From: Trichostrongylus colubriformis
Taxonomy: Eukaryota; Nematoda; Chromadorea; Rhabditida; Trichostrongylidae
Direction: 5' to 3'
DNA length: 64,000 bases
Assembly: GCA_963978905.1 (NCBI GenBank)
Contig: OZ022258.1
Location: forward strand, 56,218,591-56,282,590
The position numbers and the translations under genes were made by a program. Below are positions 32,646 through 44,996 of the stretch, in pieces. The stretch's first letter is position 1. Each line of letters starts with the position of its first letter. Under the pieces are notes generated by a model. It was not told where the DNA came from, did not search any database, and saw only the letters and a list, made by a program, of their open reading frames with translations.

Positions 32646-34859
32646 CATGGCCAGGCTTACAGTATTGACCAAAAGAAGTCTAGATTTCAGAGTGATGCCT
32701 TACTTAACCAAACATCGCTAACCCGAGTACGTTTATCGGCTTACCGTGAGAGCAGGATCTGAAGAGTTTCCTCGGAATGCTACTATAGGCTACGACGGTC
32801 TTACCCGGTAAGCTACATAATTATTGCAATTTAGCATAGAAATTGTTCTTCCTAAATTGGATCCCAAGTTGGGAAAAGAAAATGTATGAATGCTAATGGA
32901 GCTATTTTTGTGTACCATTTTGGGAGCAGTGCTGATGTTTTTATTCATCGACAATTTTTGCAGAAAATGCAAAATGCAACGTTGTAACATCTGCGCTTTG
33001 TTTTAATGCTCCATCATTCATATAACGGTGATTCCTCAGAATATACACATGAACACTTGATGAGTTGCTGTTTTTTTGTGGCATGTGAGAATAATTAAAT
33101 GCGAACATATTTGCATTCTCCGTTGCTTCATATGCAATTACATGCACGTCTCTTCGGCTTACTTCATCCGATGAAAGCTTATTTTCCCTGCGGGGATTCT
33201 CCGACGTTCTTCACTCATCACTATGTTAGTTTTTTCTCACTCACGTGCTGATTGCCTAAATTCGCTTTATATTTAGTGGGAAGGCGATGACGTTAGCGAA
33301 TCTAAATGCATAGAAGGCGTGTCTTGACGTTTCCCATGCGCTCAATCTCGTCACACTATTCTGGCCCTATAGTCCACAACCTCATTTTCCTTTAAAAGGG
33401 CATCCCGCGATCAAACAATAAGATCCGTGGATAGATGTATATGACGATGTGCATCTTCAGCTTCCAAAAACGAGGTACTATGCTATAAATCTTGCAAGAA
33501 ATTATAGATATCAGATGTTGGTCCACTTTAGCCTAGACTGCAGCTGCTTAATATAAGCCAGCCCAGTGTCCTTTCACAGCAGTTATTGGTCGATCTAGGC
33601 CCTCAGCAAAATCCTTCGTGGACTCGAGCAATGGGAATATCAAAGCAAAGAGTTTGAACTAGGAGTGCTTCGCTGCGTGCTTTTGTTGAGAAAATTTTCT
33701 TTGGTATTAAATAAATACATATTTACGAGTACGAGTACGAGTCTCTAGACCTAGCACGGTTCAAGCTTTTTGCTTAGTATGGTACTTATATTCTGTTTGT
33801 TTTATACACTGAAAATAATTCACGGATCAGTGTGATCCTTTTTCGTGAAAATAATGCTAGAAACAAGCACCAGAATAATTTTTAGACATTAAAAAATTTG
33901 AAATTTGTGTCCCATTCACAATAGTGAAGCTGTCTGAAGAATTCACGGCTTACTGTCAAGCCGCATGGCTTACAAAAGTCATCTATTAGTCAAACCGATT
34001 TTCCCTGAAAATATTAGTCGCTTTACACAGTTTGCAATTCGATAACTGGGTGGTTGCCAAGGACTTGATCCGAGTTCCAAAGATATGCCCATGCAGGCCA
34101 GCAACCATTTTCTTTACCCAAACATCGAAGGAACCTTTCACGGGAAATGAAATATTCTTTTTTCCCATCTAGTTAATTTATGTGTTTGTTCACCTGCAGG
34201 ATTTACAAGAAAAGAAAACACAACAGAGATACATCCTCGAAGTCTCGTCCACACGGGTACTGTGTGCGGGGCACGAGGGCGGTTGACAATTCGGAGGCAT
34301 TCACGTGGCCCGGTGGCGAGGTATAAGAGGCAAACCAAGTCTGGCGCATGACACTGGACTGCGCTTCTTCCCGTGGCGGGTAAAGGTTGTTAGTCGGAAA
34401 TTCAAACGAGTTGCAGTTCTCCTTGGTTTCCGATGTCCGCACCAGAATAAAAGAATTATGTTTCTGTTCTAACAGCGAAGCTGTTACTGTGATCACGAGA
34501 GAAATTGAATCATGAATTCTCGTGTAGGACACGATGCGCTAATGCCATTAATGCTCATGTTTTCCAGGTTTTTTTTTGAATAAAAGAAAAGTGTGAAAAA
34601 TGTACGTCTTCATATTCCCGGAAATGTACACATGGTATAATGTAATATGCATGCCATGTAGTACAACGGAACTGAGAGGTGCTGGAAATCCTTAAAAAAA
34701 AAAACTAGGAATAGTAAGAATTTGCAAATGTCTCAGCTTTGAAGGCAGTGGTTGGGGGTAGTCAGGGTCAATTATCAAAGTACTAGCATAAGAAAATCCA
34801 GGTGTTTACTTATACGAAAAAGAAGAAAGAAACGGAATTGAGTTGTAAAAAACCCTTGG
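32646..34859. other. Intergenic, nothing recognised
   Basis: The minus strand has a 109-codon open frame at 34203-34532, but I see no splice context or family resemblance and do not call it a gene. Confidence 0.35.
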
Positions 34860-35100
34860 CAAAAAGCTCTCTTCTCATCGTTCACTCAGAATAAGGGGGC
34901 TGGTTAACGCAAGGGGCGAGCGCTGTTAAAACACGTGGCAGCTATTGAAAAATACGGCTCTCATGAAGCCTAAGAGCTCTTCTTTTCACATGAAATTTTG
35001 CCACATAAAGTCTTCCTGAACCCGTAGCTTTCATTTTGATCACTCACTCTAGGGGTTCTCATTACCCACATTACCCCTTCACTATCTTTCAGGCGAAACA
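34860..35100 (+). repeat. Degenerate dispersed repeat, family B
   Basis: Contains CGGCTCTCATGAAGCC, CACATGAAATTTTGCCACAT and TTCTCATTACCCACATTACC, matching 9100-9235. Confidence 0.55.
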
Positions 35101-38100
35101 CACTATTTGAAGGAATTCCGATTTTTCGTCGAGATCATCTTTCGAATTTCTAAGGCACCATCAGGTTCAAGTTTAAGGGCATTCTCAGGGAATGAGAAAA
35201 TGGAAGACACTTTCTCTGTGAATGAAACACGATCTTTCAAGAAATCACATGTGACGAAAGTCGTGCTGGGAATCGCTCTTTCGAATCATTAGTGCACTGG
35301 GCGCAAATCGTTTCCCGTTATAGTAGTGGGACGGCCTTTTTTGAAAATTTCCTTTGCGGCGGGCATGCTTTATTCGTGTTCTCGACAATGATGTTGTCGT
35401 AAGCTACCTTCGAAGTGAAGCCACTGGCTGCTTCATCAAATTTCTTTGTCCTCAATTTCTTTGTTCGGATCCGTTATTTTACTTTCATGAGGTAAAAAAT
35501 ATCCATATATGCCATACTCACTTGACAATCGCTGATTGCTTATTGCATCTGCTCATCACTTTTCTGTATAGTGCTTCAGCCAACCATTTCAACATAACTC
35601 CTTTGATCTTCGGCGAATGGCTCTTTTAATTTCATGGGCGTTTTCACTGGAACGGGGCATACTTATCAGTCAGCCATTTTTATCCCTGAACATGATATCC
35701 CCTCTCTAGACTGGATCTTACTTTGGGTACTTTGCAAATGCACATCTTACGTACTGAAAAAGCCAAAGTGAATGATGCCCCTGTGCATTACAGATCGGCA
35801 ATGACGCTCACGGAGCTAATATTAGGCAGCTACAGTCCAGGCTGAGGTGGACCTACACATGATGTCTATAACGCTCGGCTGCAAAGATTTATAATATAGC
35901 ATCTTTTTTTGGAATCCGGAAAATATGAAAATGACGTTTCGTATGACGTAACATACTAAATAACTTATTCGGGCCACTTCGGAGGAAATAAAATAAAACG
36001 GAGAAAACAACACTAAAAATGTGACGCAATCAAGTTGTCCCAGTTGCCGGACATATGTAGTGCTCCATAATCTGTTCACTTTTGAAGCCTTTGAGATTAA
36101 TTTACATACACTCGGAAAACTAAATCAACATATCGCAAATCACGGGCAGTTGATATCAACCTGGCCTGTGATCCTATTTTATTAATTTTTCGCAGACTAT
36201 GTATGTCAAAATCTACTGTTAGCACAGCACAGCTGCGTATAATAAGAAACTGAATAAATAAATCAACAATATACTCACCATTACAATCTGTGATATACAG
36301 TCATTTACTAAGCTATAAGTGTATCCTTCCTACAAGACAAAGAAATGAGGCTAGTGATCATTGATGTGTAGCAATCACTGATATATGTATATAGTTGTAG
36401 TGATTAGGTTTCTCCCTTGTCAAATTTTTCGTGGGGTCGATCTTTGAGGTCGTTGATCAGGAAGCAGATCTAGGAAACTTGAACCAATTGAGTGGATGTG
36501 GACGTAAGCGACTATACCATTATCTTGCCCTTTTCTTTCCTGCTTCGCATGGGTTCCTTCTCCAGTAACCCTTCACAAGAGATGAGACAAAGAGAAATAT
36601 AAAATAGAGTGATATCATGGAATCACAGATGTATGTGATGTAGTGCCTAATCGAATTTTTGAAAGATGTGACAGATCGCGCCATATGATCCCTTTTCGGC
36701 AAACTGTGTACCAACAAGCTTTGGTTGCGTTGGCGTTTCTGTCCAGAGGCTGCCTGTAGACATGCTATATCCTTTTTCCATTACAGCCTCAGGGAAAGTC
36801 CCGTATGTGATTGCAGAAGCAGGATTTTGAAGGTGATGCAAGGATAGCTTCGGTGACGAACGCTGACTATGTGGGGTCAAGCATCATTTCCGGTATGCGC
36901 AAGTGATTTCAATAGACTGTGGTGCAACTACAGTCGAGCCCGGGATGTGCGTCAGGACACTACTATCAGGTAGACGCGGTTCGCTTGCGGTTCGAGCCAC
37001 CGCGCTGCAGATGTCGTGCTGGTCTTGCCGTCAAGTCCCGTGGCCTGATCTTATCATGATGTCCTGACGTACACCCGAACCTGTCTCTAGAGCCTTGACT
37101 CTTCCAATTGCCAACTCTGCAGAATTATTCGAAAATGGATGACATTCTTATCAGCGGTAGCGCTTACCCCCAAAGGGGATGTTGATAATCTGGACCATCG
37201 TTACCCCAACAAGTCTGATGCAGGCTTTTTGTTTTTCTTCTTATTCTTTTTTATTCTTCTTTTAGAATATTTTCTTCTTCTTTACTTTTTGACTTTGACC
37301 ATAGAACCTACAGGTGCACTTCACTAATACCTCTTTTTTAGCGCTCTTGGCATGGCAATAAACTTCAAGGTAGAAAAATTTACACTCGAACAATATCAAG
37401 GCGAACTCGATTGGCATTCTATTGAAAGGGTTAAATATTTCCGGTACTGAGTGAATGCAATGTACTATGTAGGGCAGCGCGAATTTCTCGAAAGTTCTCA
37501 CATAATCGTTGGTAAGGAAGTGCTCTGAAAGGTTGACTCTTCCCACTCACCTGAATACAAATACGCTGTGACACTAAAAGCTGAAACAAATTCTATGAGT
37601 CATGTCAGGAGCGTAAAATTAGTTGAATATGTTATTCACGTCAGCGTTCCTTTGTGTGTGATATGAGGCTTGTCCTTGAGAACTCGTCTAATTTACTTTG
37701 AAAACATTCTGCTAGATACGGTACATAAACAGAAACATGAAAGAACCAAGAACTTCCATAGCTTCGAAACGGAATTCGAAATCTTGAAGAACAACAACTT
37801 GTTGTTTTCGCCCAGTAATATTGATATATATTATTAATATTATTATTTATTAATATTACTTACTATTAATATTTATTTTATAATTAATACTAATATTTAT
37901 TTATTAATATTTATATCTTTTAATACTTAGGCAACCGTCAGCAGGCAGACGCAGTCCAGATTATCAGCCTAGTCTTGATTTGCTTCTCACTCTGCGTCCC
38001 CGCCCAATTGACGTCGCTTCCTCGTGGCCGCCCTCTCAGACGCTCCACCCACCAGACGTCATTGTCAGGAGTTCTATCTTAGCCTGATTGTTTCTTCTCG

Positions 38101-38234
38101 CATACAGTCTTTGGTAAGCAAATACAACATAAATATATGAGCTTTCTGTGGCGATTAATTTAGGTGCTGTAGTGGGTGCTTGTATACTGCAAAGCCACGT
38201 GTAAGTCCGTAAAAAGTTGGTATTCCCAGAAATA
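35101..38234. other. Intergenic; one short inverted-repeat element and AT-rich DNA
   Basis: 36940-37080 is bounded by GGGATGTGCGTCAGGACA and TGTCCTGACGTACACCC, a small diverged inverted-repeat element. 37818-37925 is almost pure A/T built from TTAATATT-type steps. 38060-38160 holds a degenerate end of the segment duplicated at 42.1 and 47.0 kb. No gene supported. Confidence 0.45.
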
Positions 38235-38913
38235 TTAGGTTGATCGGAAAGTTCTGATAGGGTTGAGATTTTTTTTATTACTCAGCATGTAGTGCAGGCT
38301 AATCAACAATATAATAACCATCGTTAGTTATAGCATTGTCCCACCTAAAGAGCAGGTCAGCGATTTTCTTCTCCCAGAATTAGGAGGATTAGGAGTCAAA
38401 GAAGTCACCGACCACTTGTTCAAGGTGACGAATTTTTTTTGCTAGGAAAGCCTTAGGGGGCCGGAACAAGTGGTAATCTGAGAGGGCAGTATCAGGTGAA
38501 TAGGGTGCATGTGGAACCGGGTCCCAACCTAGCTCCTCCAATTTTGCACGGCTCTCTTTACCCATATGAGGGACCCGTGCAAAATTGGAAGAGCTTGGCT
38601 GGGACAAGGTTCCACATCCGCCCTATTCCCCTGATGTTATCCCTTCAGATTACCACTTGCTCCGGCCCCCTAAGGCTTTCTTAGCAACGAAAAAATTCGT
38701 CAACAGTGACCACCTTGGACAAGTGGTCGGTGACTTCTTTGACCCTAATCCTCCTAATTCTGGGAGAAGAGAATCGCCGACCTGCCCGTTGGGTGGGACA
38801 ATGTTATAACTAACTATGTTTATTATATTGTTGATTAGCCTGCATTACTTGCTGAGTTGTAAAATAAAATAGAAAAAAATCTCAACCCTATCAAAACTTT
38901 CCGATCAACCTAA
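38235..38913. mobile_element. Fold-back element made of two head-to-head mariner 3' ends
   Basis: Ends are TTAGGTTGATCGGAAAGTTC and GAACTTTCCGATCAACCTAA-like inverse, flanked by TA. The left arm encodes, on the minus strand, KLEELGWDPVPHAPYSPD and LSDYHLFRPPKAFLAKK. The right arm encodes the same block on the plus strand: KLEELGWDKVPHPPYSPDV and PSDYHLLRPPKAFLATKK. Both are the transposase C-terminal D34D region. The arms (about 330 bp each) meet near 38570. Confidence 0.92.
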
Positions 38914-38958
38914 TAAATATTAGTGGAAGTAGTCTGTACGGAAACCAAAGGAAACATA

Positions 38959-39463
38959 CAGTAGCGCTCAAAAGTCTTCGGCCAAAACTCTTTTGTCATA
39001 ACTTTTTTTCTACTTGACCAAATTTGACAAAATTTTAATATGTGATGCCTGAACCTATTGTCAACATTTCCTTCTACTTGAGTGCCGCTTGACTCTTTTC
39101 ATGGTTTTTTACAAGAATTTACTACAAGACCACCCAAAAAAGTAAAAGGCCTGGTCAAGAAAAACGGCTTTCTTTACAAAAACAAAACGAGCAAGTCTCA
39201 GAGAACATGAACATATTGTAGAAAGACCACGACTTTCGATGGCTGTGGCACAGCGGGACGGCATAGCGATGGCACTTCCAAAACAAAAAATTCATGTAAC
39301 CGCGTAACCTATATCGTTGAGCGCCAAAATAGTATATTAAGTATGCAGTGTATCCAAGTACAACATACTAAAATTTCTTTTAAATCGGTGCAGTTGCAAA
39401 AAAGTTACAAGTGGAAAACCCCAAGTGAAAGACCATTTCGCCGAAGACTTTTGAGCGCTACTG
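38959..39463. mobile_element. Tc1/mariner-type MITE, copy 2 (505 bp)
   Basis: Same CAGTAGCGCTCAAAAGTC ends as 3518-4024, TA on both sides (38957-38958 and 39464-39465). The two copies stay alignable over their whole length with scattered substitutions. Confidence 0.88.
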
Positions 39464-41309
39464 TATGTACTTCACTGTAGGATCTGCTCGCCATTTCCAT
39501 GAGGTGCGCGGCCAATCGGTGCTGTCGAAGACTAATTTTTTCATGAACGTCATCCAGCTTCCTTCAAAAAATCTCCCTGTTTTGAAGAACCATTCATATA
39601 TTTACTTTGGAAACGGTCACCTCTTGCGAACACTGTCTCACTGTAATCCAAAAAAAACTTAACTAGAAACAGGCAATTTATTGATCGGTTTAACCGGTCT
39701 TGGATCTCCTGCTTTGCTCCCTTGTTCTGCTCTGGTCAGATTACCTCAAAAAGTAGTTACCTCAAAATAGTTACCTCAAAGGGTAGAAAATCTAATGAAA
39801 ATTCGAGCCCACTTCCGAAAGATCTAATTAAGTCGGTGAGCTTTATGTGGAAGTGTGCTGCTTATAGGATATCCAGCATCATTTATTTATTTATTTATTT
39901 ATTTATTCAGAGGTTTATCGTTTCCATATCCTCGAAGGTGACGAATTTCATCATTTACCTTACTTGTTTATAAATAATACACATAGAAGATCGAATTAAG
40001 GATATGGAAAAACTGGTTCGACTGGGAAGAAAGCTAGCAGGGAATAACAACAGCGTCATAGTGCAGTACTTTTCTTGTCGTGATGCGCACAGCCATTTCC
40101 AAGTCTCGGGAGCGATTGTCAAAAATTCCAATAGTTTAGTGGGGTGACCATTGCCGAGGGCATGGGTGCTTCTGTAAAATTGCCAGTAGCTTCTATGATG
40201 GCAAAAGAGTGGAACTTTTCGCACTCGACTTCTGTTCCCAATCTCATAAATATTAATATTTACGTTTATTTATTCTAAGTAGTAATTTGCACGGCGGTTT
40301 TGTATATGAAAAATGCAGCTATTCCTCTTCTCTCCCGCAGCCTTTAGCCTGATTTCAAGAACTGCCTTACAATGTTTTTGTCTCTCATTCTTTGTCGGAA
40401 GTTTCTCTGAAGTTGCCTTGAAGGAGGAGAATAGCTGTCCATTTAATAGTTGCTCACTTACAATACAATATTTTTTTCGACACATTTTCGATTTTTTTTG
40501 ATACGGTACGTACAGTGTTCGATCGAAATCAGATTCATGGAACTAGCTTAGCTAATGTAACTGAACTGTTTCGAAAGCGGCGGAATGTCGTTCATACATA
40601 CTATGCGTGACAGCCTCCTGTGAATCTCCTTCTCTTTCATACCCTTGAAAAAGGTAAAATTTCTAAAGCGCAAAAATGTTTTCTTTGTAGCTCAGACTTT
40701 GAGGGCAGTGTAAGGCCCAGCGATGGGAACGCGCATGGCGATGCAATTTGTGCCATGCTCTCATCTAGTCGGACATTCCTGACGCGCAGTTATCATCTCC
40801 TTGCTCATAATAGGCCAGACATCGAACTTCTCATTTTACATTTACATTTGTGTGTGTAGTAAGCCTACAGTTCGCCACAGCAAAATAACCCAAATTTTAT
40901 TGTCACGACAATGAGCTGTGCGAGTGCTGAGCGTGTCGTAACCTTTATTCTGCCCACCCTCAGAGCAATTTCTTGATGCCCTACACCTCTATTATCAGAT
41001 CAACCTTTATTCCGCCCACCCAGAGCAATTTCTTGACGGCCTCACAGTTTTCTTATCACATCACGCCTTTTTCTACTATTCCCTTCAATGGAGATGTGCC
41101 TCCCTTTTTTGGCCGCACCATAATTTTCCCTGCTACTTCGTTCAATGTCACATCGAGTTGCTGAAGGATGTCTATGTAAAAGCCGATTTCTGCTTAGAGC
41201 TACCCTGATTCCTTTGCGTCGCAAACACCGCAGTCCCACGGACGCGGATCTGTCTACTACAATTTTCAGTTTATCTGTGTTTTGACGCTATAAACTTGTT
41301 TGAAGCGAA
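39464..41309. other. Intergenic; microsatellite and a two-copy tandem repeat
   Basis: 39881-39907 is an (ATTT)n run. 40939-41046 has two imperfect units of AACCTTTATTCTGCCCACCC plus GAGCAATTTCTTGA. No gene supported. Confidence 0.5.
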
Positions 41310-41545
41310 GGTGGTGTAGTGACATCAGGCGCACTCCCACTCCCATGGTGCGGGGATCAAATCCCTCATTACGCTCGCCCAAGCCAACCAAGCTTTTCAT
41401 CCCTCCTGGGTCGGTAAATTTGCACCAGGCTCGTCTGGAGCACTGACTTGTACATCGGCTGGCCACCGCAACTCGTTGTACAGGCCACATCACATTCACC
41501 AGCCACCACGATTCTAAATGGAACTAGAATGTGTGCATGAATAAA
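41310..41545 (+). repeat. tRNA-derived SINE, well preserved
   Basis: GGTGGTGTAGTGACATCAGG (A-box region), GGTGCGGGGATCAAATCCCT (B box), CACTGACTTGTACATCGGC and TAAATGGAACTAGAATGTG in family order. Confidence 0.85.
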
Positions 41546-41599
41546 TCTCGCAATACCGATGACATCCCCAATTTGGCGCGTCGCTCAGCGACCGTGTCA

Positions 41600-42320
41600 G
41601 GATAGATTTGCCCGTCTCCCTTCGTGGCCACGCTCTGTCGGACGTCCCACCCCGTCGGACGTCACCCTAAAGGAATCGTCCACGGAAAATGAGTTTTTGT
41701 GTTACCCATATAATTATGTTGTAATTGCCTAATGTTGGCCTCATGCAAAATTTCACGTGAAAAAATGTGAATCTGGCTGATACAGCACCACAAAGTGCGG
41801 TCCCAGTGGGCGGGGCCTCCGTGTAAAAGCCTCGTCCCGTCTTCCGCCGCCGTTGGGAACGGAGAGTGGGACTGTTTACGTAACCTTCTGTTCCTACAAT
41901 GCGTCTCCGACCACGGCGGACGACGGGACGAGGCTTTTACACGGAGGCCCCGCCTACCTGGACGCACTTTGTGGTGCTGTATCTCAGCCAGATTCACATT
42001 TTTTTCGCGTGAAATCTTGCATGAGGCCAACATTAGGCAAATACAACATAAACATATGGAAAACACAGAAACTCATTTTCCGTGGACGATTCCTTTAAGG
42101 AGCACTATCCCAGCCGGATCCTTGTTTTTTTTTTGCGTAGACCTTTGCATGCGCCCCTTATTAGGCAAATATAACACAAATATATGGGTAACAAAAACTT
42201 TTAAGTTTTTCTGGATGATCCCTTGAATGTGTTTATCCTCAGTCCTTACCAGTCAACACGTACAAAATCTGATGGTGAGCAGCTGTCAACTTCTTGTGTG
42301 ATAGGATGCTCCACAAGCAG
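41600..42320 (+). repeat. Paralogous segment, copy 1
   Basis: GTCGGACGTC near 41650, then CCAGCCGGATCCTTG near 42110, then ATGGTGAGCAGCTGTCAACT near 42280 match blocks in the same order at 46970-48075. This copy is interrupted by the palindromic MITE, the other by a mariner. Confidence 0.75.
41671..42094. mobile_element. TTAA-type palindromic MITE, copy 3
   Basis: Starts AGGAATCGTCCACGGAAAAT after CTAA (mutated TTAA) and ends ATTTTCCGTGGACGATTCCT before TTAA. Very similar to 29108-29533. Inserted into the segment that is uninterrupted at the matching point near 47.0 kb. Confidence 0.88.
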
Positions 42321-43129
42321 CGCTGTTCGCTTGAAAGTCTGGATCAACACGCTGCCTCTCCTCGTGTATGATAACAGCCTATGTACGGAATCTGTGTTCA
42401 TGGGGGTCCATACTTCAGAAGTTCCAATCGGTTTGGGTTTTTTTTGCGCAATAAACATTACACAGCAATATTAACATTATAAAACGTAGCAAAAGAACCA
42501 CTTTTTGGAGCTCTGACTGCGAACTGTGAAGGAAAATCGCTGTTTTGATTGAACCCTTTTATGGAAAGCTCCGCAAAGCGAATTCTACTCCAAATCGTAG
42601 ACTTATTAGGCTCCTCTTTGAATATCCGTGAATTGCTCAGTTACTTTAACTGAAGAAATAAATTGTGAGGTACACCCAGCAATCACCCTACTTCGATATC
42701 AAGTCCAGTCAGTTCACCGAAAGTTTTATTAAGTATGCGTTTACGATAGAGACTCTCAACTGGAATTTTCTGTGAAGCAATTTCAGCATAATATCTGCTT
42801 TCTTAATCGTTCGTTCCGTCTTGAACATTCTGTGAACATATCCTTGATTTACTTCCGGAGAAAGCTTTGGGCCTGAACGATTGAATTTACGGCAAAGTCG
42901 CACTTTGCTTTATGGGCATAGTGCTAGGACGCAAACGGGCAGGATGTCCTCTGTAGTGCGAAGTTTTCGCGTGCCGTCAAACGCTTGTGCAGAGTAGCCG
43001 ATTCAAGGCTCTAATTAAAGGCTGTTCGAAGGTCGGAAAATAGCCTCAGTGTCGGTCTTGTTGGTCCATTTTTTCGAGGGAAAATCTCGGAGAATATTTC
43101 TAGAAACTTGGACTCTACGGCAGCAAGAA
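42321..43129. other. Intergenic, nothing recognised
   Basis: No exon or repeat boundary seen. Confidence 0.35.
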
Positions 43130-43530
43130 CAGCAAATGGTCGACGTCATTCAACACGTCATCGGAAGGACGATGCCCCGGGTATCGCCATGCTAGCAAGT
43201 GCGAGGGGATTCAGAGTTCCGAACTTCTTTGACGATCGGAGGTCAGGAACACTGTCGTAGTTGCCAAAAAATCGAGGATTATAAGGGCCAGACACGTCAT
43301 ACGATATTGCGATGACCGTTCGATCATAGCGGTATCCAACTAGATCTCCGAGACGTCATACGAACTGGACAACTGTCGGCCTGATGGCCAGTTTTCTTCA
43401 CGAAAGTTCTGCGGGAAGGAAACGAGAGGCTACGTGTTGTTGGTGCCAGAGAGGTTCACTGGGCTACTCTGGCTGACCACAGGGACGAGTCGAGATGTTG
43501 CTGGCGTCCGCTCGAGACTCCCGATGAGAC
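43130..43530 (+). pseudogene. RTE-type non-LTR retrotransposon, decayed C-terminal tail of reverse transcriptase ORF
   Basis: Conceptual translation with stops and frameshifts gives VIGRTMPRVSPC, then GIQSSELL and VAKKSRIIRARHVIRYCDD, and finally VGAREVHWATLADHRDE followed by CCWRPLETPDE. The order and wording match the tail found after the polymerase domain in RTE-like elements of nematodes (pattern GHVMRYSDDRW...WATLARDRDEW...CWRPL). No catalytic part is present. Confidence 0.7.
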
Positions 43531-44996
43531 AGGACGACAGTTGATGCAGGGTTTCGAGAAAAATCGGTAAAACTCAATGGTAGAGGACCCTCCTCTTTTA
43601 TGGGATCATGGAGTCACCTTTACCTTTGTAAATATTTTTCTTCTAAATAAACTATCAAAACCTGCTAAATGCTTGATGTTAAGAAAGATTTTAGATTCTA
43701 ATACCTCATCTCGGATGTCTGATAGTCTCAAATTGTTCTACCCAAGTTACTCATGTTATTTATCATACTGTTTCATGTCTTTTTGCATCATTCAATGCTA
43801 AAATCCTTGCAGACACCATAAAAGTGGTCTTTTTTTAATTTCTGAATTTTTTAAATAAAAGTGGTGTTATTTGACCTTCTAAATTTTTTTCGAAATTCCA
43901 AAAACTCTTCGCCTTTCCGCCTATTAGAACACCGAAAGGGAAAATTTTTCCGATGGCAGAGCATGAAAGTAGGATGCAATGCGGTGCAACTATAGAGAAA
44001 GTACGGAGTAAAACGATTGAAATCTGAAGAGTAGGACCGCTCTCATAATCGAGGACCAGTTTTCGGATCCTCTGCGTCACTGAAGGGGAGATGCAGAGGG
44101 CGAGGGTACTGGGCCAATCAGCCCACCCTCCACGGCTACTCCACCGCCCGCCGGCACCAACTTAAGCGAAATGCATCGAAACGAGGCCGCGGTCAATTCC
44201 TCAGTGTATTAGACGCAAGCTTCGCCACAAATCGTATCTTTGGAATTCAGCATTTATTTACAGAAAACATGTCTTTCTAGCCCTGAGATCCTTATTGACC
44301 CTAATACCATTAAAAAAGGCCTCGGTCGTTAGCACTTCAATGGCAACACGTGCAAAGTTCGAGTGTTCATGAAGACAGGATCAATCATCCTATGGGTTTG
44401 TAATCGCAAGTACACGAGTTCTCCCAGAAACTGACCTTTTCTATTCTTCAAAACTTCTCTATCCATCATTCTTCGTTCTTTTTTATGTGAACAAATGTTT
44501 CCTTGTGTTTTGAAAGAAGAACCTTGTGGACGGTATACTTCTCCAGAGCATCTGTCTTGCAGATGCCATAGATTCCTGCTAGACATTCTAATCAGCTTCC
44601 TTTTCCATCATGTTCTTGATTAAAATATGTTTTTCTCGAATGTTATATTAAGTTGATGAAATGGGGATGCTTTCGTACGTAAAACTTGGAAGACTGCATA
44701 TACATCTGCTTAATGCAAGAATGCTGAGTAGTGTGGAAAACTTGTTCTCAGAATAAATCGAAATTAAAAATCTTGTAACGCGATGCCGCATCGGCTTCCT
44801 CTTCTGCATATCTAGATGCTATTTGGATGCTCATTCCGTGAAATATCTCATACAAACCGACTATGTTTATGATGGCAATTCGGTTTTTCCAGAGAGGATG
44901 GAAGTGTATCGCTAAAGCAGGAATTCCACAGCGACGTGCAGCAAAAAGGCGTGGATGGGTCTTACTGGGAAAGAGTTTCAACCGACCGTGGAACTT
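43531..44996. other. Intergenic, nothing recognised
   Basis: About 43860-44050 faintly resembles the head of dispersed repeat B. No gene supported. Confidence 0.35.

Noticed and set aside
34203..34532. 109-codon minus-strand open frame, protein-like composition
   Set aside because: No splice sites at sensible borders, no family resemblance, and an overlapping frame is equally plausible.
36647..36880. Minus-strand frame with TYGTFPEAVMEKGYSMSTG
   Set aside because: Looks exon-like, but I found no acceptor upstream and no partner exon. It could be a gene relic.
37818..37925. AT-rich block as a possible replication origin or matrix-attachment site
   Set aside because: Only base composition supports it. 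Simple low-complexity DNA is the better reading.
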